Below are positions 23,655 through 34,182 of a DNA stretch of 64,000 nt, in pieces. A model generated the notes under the pieces. It saw only the letters and a list, made by a program, of their open reading frames with translations. It made no database searches and was not told the origin of the DNA. Position 1 is the stretch's first letter. Every line of letters starts with the position of its first letter. Origin of the DNA: Branchiostoma lanceolatum (lineage: Eukaryota; Chordata; Leptocardii; Amphioxiformes; Branchiostomatidae); NCBI RefSeq assembly GCF_035083965.1, contig NC_089724.1:2384501-2448500 (forward strand). Reading direction: 5' to 3'. The translations under genes and the position numbers were made by a program.

Positions 23655-26492
23655 TCATCCATTGCAGTTGTCCGGAAATGTGACATACTGATGCTCTGAT
23701 GATGTGTCGTCTTCCATTTTGGTGTTTGGGAAGGTGACGTAGTCATGCTCTGAGATGTCGTCATCAGTTTTGTTGTCGGTGTTTGGCAGGGCGATGTAGT
23801 CATGGTTTGAGATGTCGTCATCAACTGTGGTGCCGGTGTTTGGCAGGCTGACGTAGTCATGTCCTGAGCTGTCGTCATCAATTGTGTTGCTTGTGTTTGG
23901 CAGGGTGATGTAGTCATGGTTTGCGATGTCGTCATCGATTTTGTTGTCGGTGTTTGGCAGGGTGACGTAATCATGTTCCGTGGTGACGTCAATAGTCTCG
24001 TGCGTTAGAAAATTGTCTGTTGGTTTCCTGGACGGACCCGGAAGTGCAAAATATTCATGTTCTGAGTCGTTGTCGTCGCTGATGTCGTTTGTTGACGTAT
24101 TGTTGGTGGCGGGGTTTGTTTTCTGTATATCCAGGTAGTCAGGCTCTGATGTACTATCGCACTTTACAGTGATGTAGTCATTGATGCCTTCGGTATTAGG
24201 TTCGGCTCCTGGTGTTTCGTCGACGTTGTCGCAGGGTCTAGTATCCGCGGGCTTCCTGGCTTTGCGTCTGGCTGTGACGACGGACGATTGTCTCACACAG
24301 TGGCTATCTCTCGTCCGGCTGGTGTTTTTAGGTCTTGCGGAGATCCTGTCCCTCTTTTGCATTTCGTTGTCGTAAAGTCCGAACCCGGTTTCAGATGTGT
24401 TCTTCACAGAGACGTCACTGCAGTTGCTGCCGTTAGCAGGTTTCCTTGAAACCACATCTCCTCTCTGCCTTTCATTGTCATACCCCCCAGCTTCTTCAGC
24501 CATGTCTTGAGACGTTTCATGTCTTAAGATTTCAGTGCCCATGTGGCCCCCCACCGCTCTCGCTCTGACCTGACCACCCCTTCGTTTATCGTTGTCGTAA
24601 TGTCCTTCCGCGATGTCTTCTTCCACAACCGTGACTTTACACATGGAGGCTCTCAGTTTCTTGCGGTTGATGCGTCTTGGTTTGCGCGAAGATCCTGCAC
24701 TAACAGCGTTACCGGTTCTCTTTCCCCTCTCACGCGTTGATGCGGTGTCGGGCATGTTCCGTAGACGATGCTTTCGTGAAATGTCTTTGTCACGACTCGA
24801 GAGCTCAAAGTCGTTATCATAGGCGTGTCCAGCCTCTTCTATGTCTGAGAATTCGTCGTTGTTTTCGTAATGTTGCTCCCCGACGTCTTCATTGGAAAAC
24901 TGATCGTCATTTTCATAAGTACCTTCTCCAGAATTTTGTGCATCGGAAAACTGGTCGTCGTTTTCATAGATGCCTCTGCCCGAAGAATCTTCTTCGTTTA
25001 AGAACTGGTCGTCATTCTCGTAAGTATTGGTGTCATCTTCGTCTTTGGACATTTGATTGGCATCCCTGCCTTGATCGTTTCTGTTCTGCTCTCTCCTTCG
25101 CATTCTCACTTTTCTTACCGTCACGAACGCAACCAAAGTTATACACACGATAATGAAGACGCTCGTCATCCCGGCGTAGACAGGAATGTTACCGCGGCTT
25201 CCAGGCGTCCTTTCTGAGACCAAGATGACAGACATGTTCTTATTTTCCGGTGTTATGACATTGTAATCTAGTCCGGGGTTACAAGATGTCGCCGCTGTAT
25301 GCTTCTGAGGTGTTGTCTTATCATGTACCATGTCGACGGACGGTTGTGTGTGACGTACGGTTAGGACGGCAGAGGCGGACGCATTCTGTGTGTAGTTCCC
25401 CGTCACCCTGCACGTGTACGTACCCGATACGTCGTGTCCACTGCCAGGCACGGCTGCCGTAATGTTCAACACGGAGTAGCACACCGTTCGTTTCTCATAG
25501 GTCCTCACGTAACCTGCTCTACACTTCTGCGGTTCTTCTTTGGTGAATTGCCTTGAGTATTCAATGGTGGATGGAAGTTCTTCTCCGTTGGGAAGATGCC
25601 ATGAGAAGTAGAGATGCTCCTTACATTCATCCGCAGCGCACGTGAAGGAAGCGGTCCCTTGCAGGTCCCAGACTTGTGTGTTCGGGACAACAGATACTTT
25701 AGGCGCTTCACATATAAGACTGTCCAGGCCAAGGTTGGCAAGATACGTTACCTGCCCTTTTTCACGATCACCAGTGCACCGAATGTCCCAGCTCAAACGC
25801 TCGTTTCTGCTTATCAACTCTTTAATCCCACGTAATGTACAGTCGCACTTTGCCTGTTGCCCTGTTCCAACCAGGTTCATACCTTTAGTGCCCTCAAATT
25901 TCTGTAAATCTTCGAGAGGCGATTGCAGTATGTAATTGATCACGAGGTTGACCTCCAAGACAGACGTCAGGAGCCATATGTCTTCAGGGATGCGGCTTAG
26001 GCAATTTGAAGAAAGGTCCAGAGATTGGAGTTGATGCAACGCCACAAAAGTGCCGCCGTCTACGGAACGAATTTGGTTTGTTTGAAGAATCAGGATTTTA
26101 AGCTTTTGTAGTCCTGTGAATGTCCCGGCGTTGAGCTTCCTAATATTGTTTCCACATAAGTCGAGGGTCGTCAAATTTGGTAGCGATTGAAAGGAACCTG
26201 CACCTACCGTCGCCACCCTACTGCTGATGATGCCCAGGACATGGAGAGCGGGGAGATAGGGCAGATCTCTTCGTTTGATAACTTTAATGGTCTGAGACTT
26301 CATCACCAGAATCTTAAGAGTAGCGTTCAAGACGGTGGAGATTCCTTGAAGATTTCCGGTCTTGGTGCAGTTGATCTCTGTAGGAGGGTCCCCGCCACTT
26401 ACATCGCAGCATTCGAGATTCACACACGAGAAACAGCCGACAAAACAGCGGGCCATGAGCAGAACTAATAGCCAAAGCCTGGACATTGCCAT
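23655..26492 (-). CDS. LRR-Ig transmembrane receptor-like protein with repeated tyrosine motifs in its tail (945 aa, single exon)
   Basis: One uninterrupted frame with an ACCATGG start context. Residues 1-22 are a signal peptide. An LRR N-cap (C23-C42) is followed by about four to five leucine-rich repeats (80-190; LTTLDLCGNNIRKL, LKILILQTNQIRSV, LQSLDLSSNCLSRI) and an LRR C-cap (CDCTL ... C261). An Ig domain follows (265-380; C285 and C361, SGTYTC). Residues 436-459 are a membrane span followed by RKVRMRRR. The roughly 480-residue tail has eight YxN motifs (Y491, 509, 526, 542, 558, 632, 671, 707) and nine Yxx-hydrophobic motifs (Y773, 786, 814, 842, 861, 880, 899, 918, 936). YxN is the Grb2-SH2 consensus; YxxL/F could bind SH2 domains or AP-2. 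It belongs to the LRRIG class that I recall as expanded in amphioxus; ligand and role are unknown. No kinase or TIR domain is present. Confidence 0.88.
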   Translation of the reverse strand: MAMSRLWLLVLLMARCFVGCFSCVNLECCDVSGGDPPTEINCTKTGNLQGISTVLNATLKILVMKSQTIKVIKRRDLPYLPALHVLGIISSRVATVGAGSFQSLPNLTTLDLCGNNIRKLNAGTFTGLQKLKILILQTNQIRSVDGGTFVALHQLQSLDLSSNCLSRIPEDIWLLTSVLEVNLVINYILQSPLEDLQKFEGTKGMNLVGTGQQAKCDCTLRGIKELISRNERLSWDIRCTGDREKGQVTYLANLGLDSLICEAPKVSVVPNTQVWDLQGTASFTCAADECKEHLYFSWHLPNGEELPSTIEYSRQFTKEEPQKCRAGYVRTYEKRTVCYSVLNITAAVPGSGHDVSGTYTCRVTGNYTQNASASAVLTVRHTQPSVDMVHDKTTPQKHTAATSCNPGLDYNVITPENKNMSVILVSERTPGSRGNIPVYAGMTSVFIIVCITLVAFVTVRKVRMRRREQNRNDQGRDANQMSKDEDDTNTYENDDQFLNEEDSSGRGIYENDDQFSDAQNSGEGTYENDDQFSNEDVGEQHYENNDEFSDIEEAGHAYDNDFELSSRDKDISRKHRLRNMPDTASTRERGKRTGNAVSAGSSRKPRRINRKKLRASMCKVTVVEEDIAEGHYDNDKRRGGQVRARAVGGHMGTEILRHETSQDMAEEAGGYDNERQRGDVVSRKPANGSNCSDVSVKNTSETGFGLYDNEMQKRDRISARPKNTSRTRDSHCVRQSSVVTARRKARKPADTRPCDNVDETPGAEPNTEGINDYITVKCDSTSEPDYLDIQKTNPATNNTSTNDISDDNDSEHEYFALPGPSRKPTDNFLTHETIDVTTEHDYVTLPNTDNKIDDDIANHDYITLPNTSNTIDDDSSGHDYVSLPNTGTTVDDDISNHDYIALPNTDNKTDDDISEHDYVTFPNTKMEDDTSSEHQYVTFPDNCNG
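23673..23998 (-). repeat. 57-bp coding minisatellite in the LRR-Ig receptor tail
   Basis: Six units of about 19 aa, each with an EHDYVTLPNT-like core followed by an acidic DDD stretch. The tyrosines are spaced 19, 19, 19, 19 and 18 residues apart (842 to 936). The tyrosine, the following hydrophobic positions and the proline are kept in every unit while the linkers vary. Confidence 0.9.
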
Positions 26493-26622
26493 GGTCTGTC
26501 CGTGTTACAGGTTAAAAGAACGCGAACTTGTAGATAAAAACCAAAGGCTCAACAAACATAAAGGGAGGTAGCGTTTTTACCAACGTTATGTGAAATACAA
26601 TTTTAAGTGAGTCCCGACTTTT

Positions 26623-27010
26623 GTATGTGGTCCTGCTATTGGCAGTCTTGATCTTTGTGGTACTGACCGAATGTGAGTTTCTAATTTGTAGATTAGAAAG
26701 AAAAGCTCACCAATCATATAAAAAGACGTAGGTTTTCTCCCATGGTCATATCACACAAGTCCTAGTCCGCCTGATGTATGTGGTCGATTCTGGTATTGCC
26801 AGTCTTGAGTTTTTTGAACGACTGACGGAATAAGAGTTTCTCTTCCAATACGAATTTGTAGAAACGAACAAAAAGCTCACCAATCATAAAAGACGTAGCT
26901 ATAGGTCTTCTCTCATGGTCATATCACAAGTCTTAGTCTCGCTTTCTGTACGTGGTCGATCCTGCTATTGTCAGTCTTGACCTTCGGAATGATCGAATGT
27001 GATATTCTCC
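26623..27010. repeat. Tandem repeat upstream of the LRR-Ig receptor gene
   Basis: Units start near 26623, 26775 and 26948 (GTATGTGGTC / GTACGTGGTCGAT, then CTGCTATT and CAGTCTTGA). The first two also share AAAGCTCACCAATCATA, AAAGACGTAG and TCATGGTCATATCACA. The third is truncated. The array lies about 130-520 bp upstream of the start codon, where promoter elements are expected, and its CCAAT-containing strings are repeated. Confidence 0.8.
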
Positions 27011-27250
27011 TCCGTAGCATCAGTGGTCGTGATGACCCATTCCTCGACGCCTACGAAACTGTTGCCATGATCAGTGCAAAACTCGCTAGCAGAGAGATGT
27101 CTAGAGCCCCACATATATGTTCCAGGCCTTCGCTGTGGACCTGCGTCAGCGAACAACCCAGGCAGACGGCTGCTGTTGTAAGCAATGGTCTCGGCAACTT
27201 CCTGACCCGGGTATAGCCAGCCCCGATATCGCCCCGGGCAACAAAGACCA
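26971..27250 (-). pseudogene. Orphan coding-like segment, function unknown
   Basis: A minus-strand frame of about 88 codons ends at 26971. It contains CPGRYRGWLYPGQEVAETIA, SRLPGLFADAG, TYMWGSRHLSASEFCTDHGN and FVGVEEWVITTTDA. The composition is GC-richer than the flanks and the residue pattern looks globular, but I do not recognise the family. It could be a terminal exon of an unseen gene or a gene relic. A possible upstream exon lies at 27433-27574 (CAG acceptor, CG|GTAACT donor), but its frame does not clearly join this one. Confidence 0.3.
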
Positions 27251-27574
27251 TTTGGAAATGAAAAAATAAGTCTTGGCCACTATTAATATTTATAGAAGAG
27301 CTGAGGCAACATTTTGTTCTTCTACCTATTTCCTGCAAATTGGTTGTTCAAGAAAGTTTACCCAATGTCATCGAAGTCATTTTATAATCATATAATGATA
27401 ATTATTTGCGTTTGAGGATATAACGTAGTTACCGTGACGAATTAGCAAATAATTGAGTTTCTGCAGTATCACAGGTGAGTAGCACAGGTGTGGGATCACG
27501 CGTACATGGCGTGATATCCACGTGAAGGGTAGGTAAAGAAAGTTGTCTGTCCATTCGACGCAGTGCACGGCACG

Positions 27575-28930
27575 CTGAAAACAACACGATTGTTGTTGAA
27601 AAGGGTGAAGTACAATTTGATAAGTCTATGTTGTTGTTGACTTTACCTTTTTCTGTACTGTAACTTCCTACATGTATTAAAGCAGTTTGTGTTTGGTAGA
27701 GCGTTTCTACCCGTATGATTTGATAAATACAATGAACAATGTTTTTGTTTTCCAGTGCATTTGTTTGACACATCTAGCAAGAAACCGCAGAGAATATTGG
27801 TTGTTTGCACTAATTCTCTGGTGCACGTCCCCTATCATTTTGGCCTTCGTACTTTCGGGAGGTTTTTAAATGTTTTTAAGGGTTGCGTGGCTGGCAAACA
27901 ACTTAGACAGTGTTGTATGCTTATGTAAGACTAACAAAGTTTAATTGTTCATTAAACTTCGTGATGTATGGAAGATTATTGGAGTTTTTTTTTTTTACTA
28001 TCGCGTTGTGTGTTTCGGCTTTTCTGTCTACTTACTTCCGACCTGCCGATTTCTTCGGATTGAACTTTTGGCAATAAAAAGTTACCCTGCGGTGTCCATG
28101 CACTCGCGCCAACCCTAACACTTGTGTATGTGCTATGATGTTAGGTGTTGGTAAGATGAAGAAACGATTAGATCATGGGGTCCCTAGTGGCTTTTCGTGG
28201 TACTGCAGTGGAACTTCCGTTTTGATGAATAAACCAGAAACCTCATGTTCTGTGACAAGCTATGGTCACGATTTTTGGTTGGTCGGGAAGAAGTGACATG
28301 ATTTTGGGCCCTCTAGCAGCTTTATTTGGAAATGCAGGGCCGTTTCAGTTGCCGACTTTGAAAGCCGATAAGTCAGGAAGGGATGAATTAATCTTCATAT
28401 TATGTTCTGCATTATGTTCTGGGTGAGAGTTAAGATTAAGATGTGAGGAGGGGAGCTGAGAGTTTCAGAAAACTTTCTCTAAATGGGGAAGTTCCTTTTT
28501 TGTTTTAAATGTGAAAAACGCTGCAAAATTTACTGGGACCACAGCATTTGGGACAGCGACACAAACTGCAACCTATCTCCATGTGATATTGCAGTGTTAG
28601 TACAAAACAAATATGTAGGGTGCCTGTTCCTCGCACCTACGCACTGGATACAAGTCCTCACCATCGCCATCGGTCGTCTGTGTAGCAGGCGACTGTGAGT
28701 TTCGTCCAGTTCCTTTTTGCCGTTGGCCAGATGAACAATATCAAATCTGCTTTGATGTAATTTTTCCGTTGTTGTCTCCCATGAGCTGCTGAATGTATTG
28801 CAAATACATGTAGGCGCGGCTTTTTACTTATAAGCGCTTAGAGTACTAGTGGCTGTCTTGTTGGCGCTAACGCAAATGATGCCGATAGTATACAGAAGGG
28901 TTGCCAAGACGAAGCAATGCGTGTACATGC
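27575..28930. other. Intergenic DNA with a dispersed-repeat fragment
   Basis: No gene seen. The part 28140-28300 (GTACTGCAGTGGAACTTCCG, the GCTATGGTCACGATTTT string) matches 61895-61960 (GTACTGCAGCGGAACTTCCG) and, inverted, 35697-35775. It belongs to the widespread CTTCGCCGAGAAG-type repeat family seen at 63550-64000. Confidence 0.5.
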
Positions 28931-28941
28931 GAGTCGTTTAA

Positions 28942-30293
28942 CCCTCAAACCACCGTATGGGGTCAAAACTGACCCCAGGCGTATATCAACATGTGCCATT
29001 TTGACATTTCTAGTTGAAAACAAAATTCCTCCTATGAGTTTGTTTGTATATATGTCTAATAACTTCTCATACGATTTTACCGAGATTGGCTGATTGTTGA
29101 TTAAGTTATCCTAGAAAGTTTACGCGTGGTCCAGTGGGGTCAAAACTGACCCCAGCAAAATCTGCACTCATATTCCCTATTGTTTGATCCTTATCATCTA
29201 GTAACATGTATGACAAGGGTTATTATGATCATAGTAACAAAATATCATTTTGTAGATACGTGAAAAAAACAAGATTTTTTAATGAACGTAAATATTTTTG
29301 ACGTTGCGACGTATTATGACGTCATTTATGTGATTTTATTGGCGAAAACCACCAAATTCGGTATTTCCATATAGCTCAAAGGTACACGATAAAATTTTCA
29401 TAGAAATTCTGTATGATAAATCATAATGTATCCAAAGAAGTTATTTGTCACTGGAAACAGGAACGACGTCGAAATGACGTCATAAAAATTATATTCATAT
29501 TTAGCTACCACTAGTGAAATCCGCCATCTTGGTTCCGCCATCTTGAATTTTTTTTAAATGCATTTTTTCATCAAATAACCTCAAAGCACAATAAAAAGAC
29601 TAAAACGTTTATATTAAGATTGTTTCTGTTACAATTAACATGGAAATTAAGAAATTTGAGGTTGAAATAGCTGGTTATAGCTATCTAATTGTATCGTCCG
29701 CCATCTTAAATTTTGACCGATGACGTAATGAAATTTGCATAAATTATGAATATCAAATCATGAAAGTTATAGTGAATGACATTAGATGGTATGGATATAA
29801 GAAAATAAGTGCAGTTTAAAAAAGAAAACCCTAAAATTACATTGTTAAATCCAAAATTAGGGACTTTTTCCAAATATGGCTCTCAGAAACCGGTTGCCAT
29901 GGCAACAAGAAAACATTTATTAGTTATTTCATTTATTACAAAATGTTGCCAACAAAATTTTAGCAAAGGTGACCAAGTTTGGTTGTTCTAGCGTAAGCCA
30001 TTCAGATGCAATATCACATCAACTGTTGGCGCAAACCTCAATAGAGCCCGTTTGTCTGAATAGCATTAGTTGTAAAAGACGTTGTTCCTTCTTTTTGCAT
30101 AAATTATGATAATAAGCAGAAATTATTCACAACTTATCATGTCAAACTGTCCCTTATAGATATATGGAACTATACATATATACAGATCAGAAAAAGAGTC
30201 ACCAAAAAAGCTGTATTTGTAGAAAACATTCTGGGGTCAGTTTTGACCCCATACGGTAAGATTAGTCGTAAAAAAGCTACGGTGGTTTGAGGG
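28942..30293. mobile_element. piggyBac-like non-autonomous element (1352 bp) flanked by TTAA
   Basis: TTAA target copies lie at 28938-28941 and 30294-30297. Perfect 16-bp terminal inverted repeats begin CCCTCAAACCACCGTA. A second motif, GGGGTCAAAACTGACCCC, follows at once on the left (28959-28976), sits inverted at about 30233-30250 on the right, and occurs again inside near 29135. TTAA targeting, CCC-starting ends and asymmetric subterminal repeats are typical of piggyBac. There is no transposase frame and the interior is AT-rich. Confidence 0.9.
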
Positions 30294-30371
30294 TTAAAAA
30301 CATCCAGTTACCAGTGTATTTCTTCTTTTGAGTTCGAAATTCGCGGAAGTTTAATCCGCTCAACGTGTGCT

Positions 30372-31603
30372 ATGCTAGACTCAATAAAACTCGTGACACC
30401 GGTACCGGGCGGTGGCGTACATGTACATGGAAGGCTTAGCGAACATCCTTGGCTCCAGGACTTCCTAGACAATTTTCCGAGAAACATCCGCTTGTCCACC
30501 CCAGTTCTGCGTAATTCTGATTATTTGGGCACATATATTTCATATGTATTTTTATCACATACGTCTTGACCCCCAACAACCCCGGTCAGGGGATATTTGA
30601 GGTAGGTTACCGAAAGTTTTTCTTTTCTGCAATGTTTGACGTACTGCGCAGACTGTTACACTCTTTCATTCCTTCTGTCTTTCTTTCATCCTTAAAGGAG
30701 TCCTAAACCCCAGGGGGGAGTTATTTTCCAATGATGGTAATTTTAGGAAGTAGAAATAAATATTTTTTACAGTATACGATAAAGTACCCACTATAACGCA
30801 TCCAAAAGCATTCAGTATTCTACCAAATTCCCAAGGTGACCCTCAGCATATTTGTTTTTTTACAATACGCCTGACAATGCCTGACAAAAGTTAGATTACA
30901 AAAAGAATGTCAGGGTGGTTAAGAAAAACTCGTCTTGCTATGTGTTCTTTTATATCTTATTAAGAAATGGCCTTCTTATTGTGCTTAACCACCCTCATTT
31001 ACGCCGAAAATATCCACGTTTAAGAATGTATGTTTACGCATAGGGAATACACTGGTAGGGTCTGCAGGGGTTTAGTGAGTATCATATTGTTTTGAAAAAC
31101 ACACCTTGTGTAATTCACCACAAGCGGAATTCTGTACAAAGTCGGCTGATTATGTATTGATTGATACATAATCTAGTGGAAAATAACACCGCCTTCTGGA
31201 GTTTAGGACTCCTTTAAATCTTTGTCCAGCGCATTGCATTAGTATGTATTTCGTGCCGTTATTGCGTAGCTTTGTAGAATAGCCATATAAAAAAGCTTAA
31301 GGCTCTTTTCTGTAATCATCATTCTGGCATTTTACTTAGATTATGATATGTTGATAGAGTTATTAGGACTTAAATGACTTCTTTTGAGTTCACAATGCGC
31401 GTTTTTGATGCGCTCAGCGTGTACTCTGGTAGACTCATGTGAAATATAAAAATAAAACATGTGCTCGTGACACCGGTACTGGGCGGTAGCGAACATATAC
31501 ATGGAAGGCTTAGCGAACATCCTTGGCTCCAGGACTTTCTAGACAATTTTCCGAGAAACTTCCGCTTATACACCCCAGCTCTGCGTAATTCTGATTATTC
31601 ATG
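30372..31603. repeat. Two paralogous segments with conserved open frames (30372-30530 and 31461-31603)
   Basis: The segments share TGGAAGGCTTAGCGAACATC, CTTGGCTCCAGGACTT and ACAATTTTCCGAGAAAC. The plus-strand frame is open in both, with GRLSEHPWLQDFLDNFPRN preserved; the minus frame (GKLSRKSWSQGCSLSLPC) is also open in both. No splice sites or family assignment are clear. It is either a duplicated relic exon or part of the local repeat array. Confidence 0.45.
30692..31217. mobile_element. 526-bp terminal-inverted-repeat element
   Basis: The left end TTAAAGGAGTCCTAAACCCC continues to GTTATTTTCC; the right end GGAAAATAAC...GTTTAGGACTCCTTTAA is its reverse complement over about 38 bp with small differences. 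TTAA at both tips may be the target duplication. No coding frame. Confidence 0.8.
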
Positions 31604-32370
31604 AACATATAGTTATGCATTCTTTTTACATAAGTCTGTAGGGCGCCCAATGACCCTGAATTGGGGTCATGTGATAGTTGAGGTGAGGTAAAGAAATAGT
31701 TTTATTTTCAATGTTTGACATACTACGAAGATTGTCTTCTTGCCCTCTTGCCCTCTTGCCTCTAATGCCCAAGGTCTTGATGACGACAATTTTGGCATGT
31801 TGGGAAAGTCGTGTAAAGTGCCTTTCCTAAGGGCACAAGATCGTTTACACGGCAGGATTCGAACCCGTGACCACTTGGTTCTGAGCGGAACACGCTGCCG
31901 TTGCGCCACACGACCCTGATTGTTACCCTATTTCATTCATTCATTCATTCATTCGTTCGTTCGTTCGTTCGTTCTTATATACCGTATCTTCTGGTGCGTT
32001 GCATGATTTTGTACTGTACATGTATTTCCAGCGGTTATTAGTTTGTAGAATAGCCATAAGAAAAAGGGCTCTATTCTGTAATTTTCCTGGCATATCACTT
32101 TTTTTTATTTAGTGTTACATTCATTCGTTCATCTTTAAATTTTTTTCTAGTGCACGAGCATGTATTTTGAGCTGGTTATTGCGTAGGTCTGTCTAGTAGC
32201 TTACAACAAGGTTTCTATTTGTTTTAATCAAGTATGGCATTTGACACAAACCCTTACATTCATTCATACATTCGTTCATTCATTCACACGCTTCTTCTTA
32301 TTTTCATTCATCATTCAAAAAGAACAGCACAGTTGAAGTTCTTTGTCAAGTGCATTGCATGACGGCTCTC
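31220..32370. repeat. Array of diverged direct repeat units with TTCATTCAT microsatellites
   Basis: Strings like CAGCGCATTGCAT, GTTATTGCGTAG...TTTGTAGAATAGCCATA and CTGTAATNATCNTTCTGGCAT recur at about 31225-31335, 31995-32105, 32145-32250 and 32340-32365. A (TTCA)n/(TTCG)n microsatellite lies at about 31928-31973. No gene. Confidence 0.6.
31840..31915 (-). mobile_element. tRNA-derived SINE head
   Basis: On the minus strand it has an A-box-like TGGCGCAACGG and a B-box GGTTCGAATCC with a partial T-arm. The anticodon region and acceptor stem do not fold as a working tRNA, and a non-tRNA body (GCCCTTAGGAAAGGCACTTT) follows. Hence a SINE, not a tRNA gene. Confidence 0.7.
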
Positions 32371-34180
32371 GGGGTGCTCTCGGATGGATGGATTTATTGT
32401 ACATGGCTCGTGGAATACTGACACAGGCATGTGTGAGTCATTGTCGGTATGATATTAAGTTAAACGTAAATGGCATAAAACTGCGGCACTATAACAAGCT
32501 GTTGCTATATCCTGAGCCGTACGGCAAAGTGGAGATGCATTTGCAGATAATAATTGCAATTAACACTAACAATTAACAATTCCTGGTCAAAAAATGACAG
32601 TCAAATGCTGTAGAGAAGTACCTACATTATACATGAACATCCTTCCACTTTCTCCACATCTTAAGAAGTCTACATGACATCAGATCTTACCCTTGAGAAC
32701 CCTCAGTCCTTCTATACTATTGCAACATGTGATATGTTGAGGTCTGTTAGGGCACATAAATACTATCAGGAACTAGATTCTAACCGAAAGATGACATTTT
32801 CGAACAAAAGGTCAGTTACATCTTTACCTGTTAAAAAGAAATATTGCTCTACACTCCAGTTCTAGATTAAAACATCATGATAATCTGGTAACATCATCAT
32901 CTACATCTACTTTGTTCTGCAACACTCCTGTATCTCCTTGCCTGATATCCATCAATTCTAATAGTTCCAGTCCGCTCCTTTGATCGTTTCCCTGCTAATT
33001 AAGTGACTAAAAGTGAGAGTTCTTATTGGTTCCCACATTCCTCATAACATCACCGTGTGTTATAACAAGCATTCAAAAGTTTGATCCCAATTGTTACACT
33101 GCTTCCGAGAAATGTTTGATTCCCAAGATAATGCAGGGCATATGAGCCAAATATTCAACTGAATGGGGACGGGGGCCAGACCATTTTGCTTTCGAGGAAT
33201 GACTCATTCCCAAAATATATATGGAGAAGGGGGCCAGGCTGTTTTGCAGGGCCCTATCAGTGGAGTAAACTAGTGCTAGAATAGAATGGATACCAGACAA
33301 CCCCCCCTCTAAAATGAGATAAAAACAAATTGTGAACACAATACCTTAGGGTAGTCTTTAGGCAATAATGGCATTGGAATGCTTTTTCATTTGTGTTCAG
33401 AATCTGTCAACTTTCCAGACTAAAGGTAACCAGTGCAGCGAGCCTCCGACAAACCAACAGCTACATTTTCAGAAAACCAAGCTGCACTACGTGTACAAGG
33501 CAACATACAGACTCATACTGTTGATCACATACAAGTACAAGAACACACTCAAAGATTTAAATGTACATAAACAGAGCAGAGATATACAGAAACAACTAGA
33601 AAATATACAGCCGCACAATTGCAAGGTACATACTACATACGATAATCACATCACTGTACTAGGGCTAAGTATTTCTTTCTTGTACGAATGTTCAGGTCTT
33701 TGGTATGCAGGAAGGTTGCATAATTTAGTCAGTGTGAAACTGAGGACAGTATTCAGATGGTACTTTTTTGTTCATAATTAGATTTTGTTTCAAAACATTG
33801 AGTATACATAGCTCTACTATGGTATTGAACTCAAAAGAAGGCACTCTACGGTTTAAACTCTGTTGGTACAAGAATCGTCTGATCATTCACAGCTGTTAGA
33901 ATACAGAATGGCTCACTATGAGTGATGAGAACATCTGTGAAACCTGAGGAAAACTGCACTTAAGGGCCTTGATGAAAAATGGTCAGCTTGAGACAGGTGG
34001 CCCATATATATATAGACAGGATCATTAAATGTTTCAGTCAATGGGGAAAATAATCTAAGTTAATGTACCGCCAAAAAAAGGGCAAAGTGGCCAGGCAGTC
34101 CTTATGCAGAGAAGGTCACTGGTACAGGCTTCACTACACTTTTCTAGCAGTCCTTACTTTATGATTCCCCCAAGTGCACA
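32370..34180. other. Intergenic DNA and probable 3' flank of ANKS3
   Basis: AT-rich. The longest open frame (33368-33781, plus) has low-complexity codon use and no recognisable domain, so I do not call it. No element identified. Confidence 0.4.
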
Positions 34181-34182
34181 TC

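Noticed and set aside
24737..25153. Plus-strand frames inside the LRR-Ig gene
   Set aside because: Antisense shadows of the 945-aa frame, without independent support.
31840..31915. Functional tRNA gene on the minus strand
   Set aside because: A and B boxes are present but acceptor and anticodon arms do not pair properly, and a SINE body follows.
33368..33781. 137-aa plus-strand frame
   Set aside because: AT-rich codon use, no domain and no splice or promoter context; likely chance.
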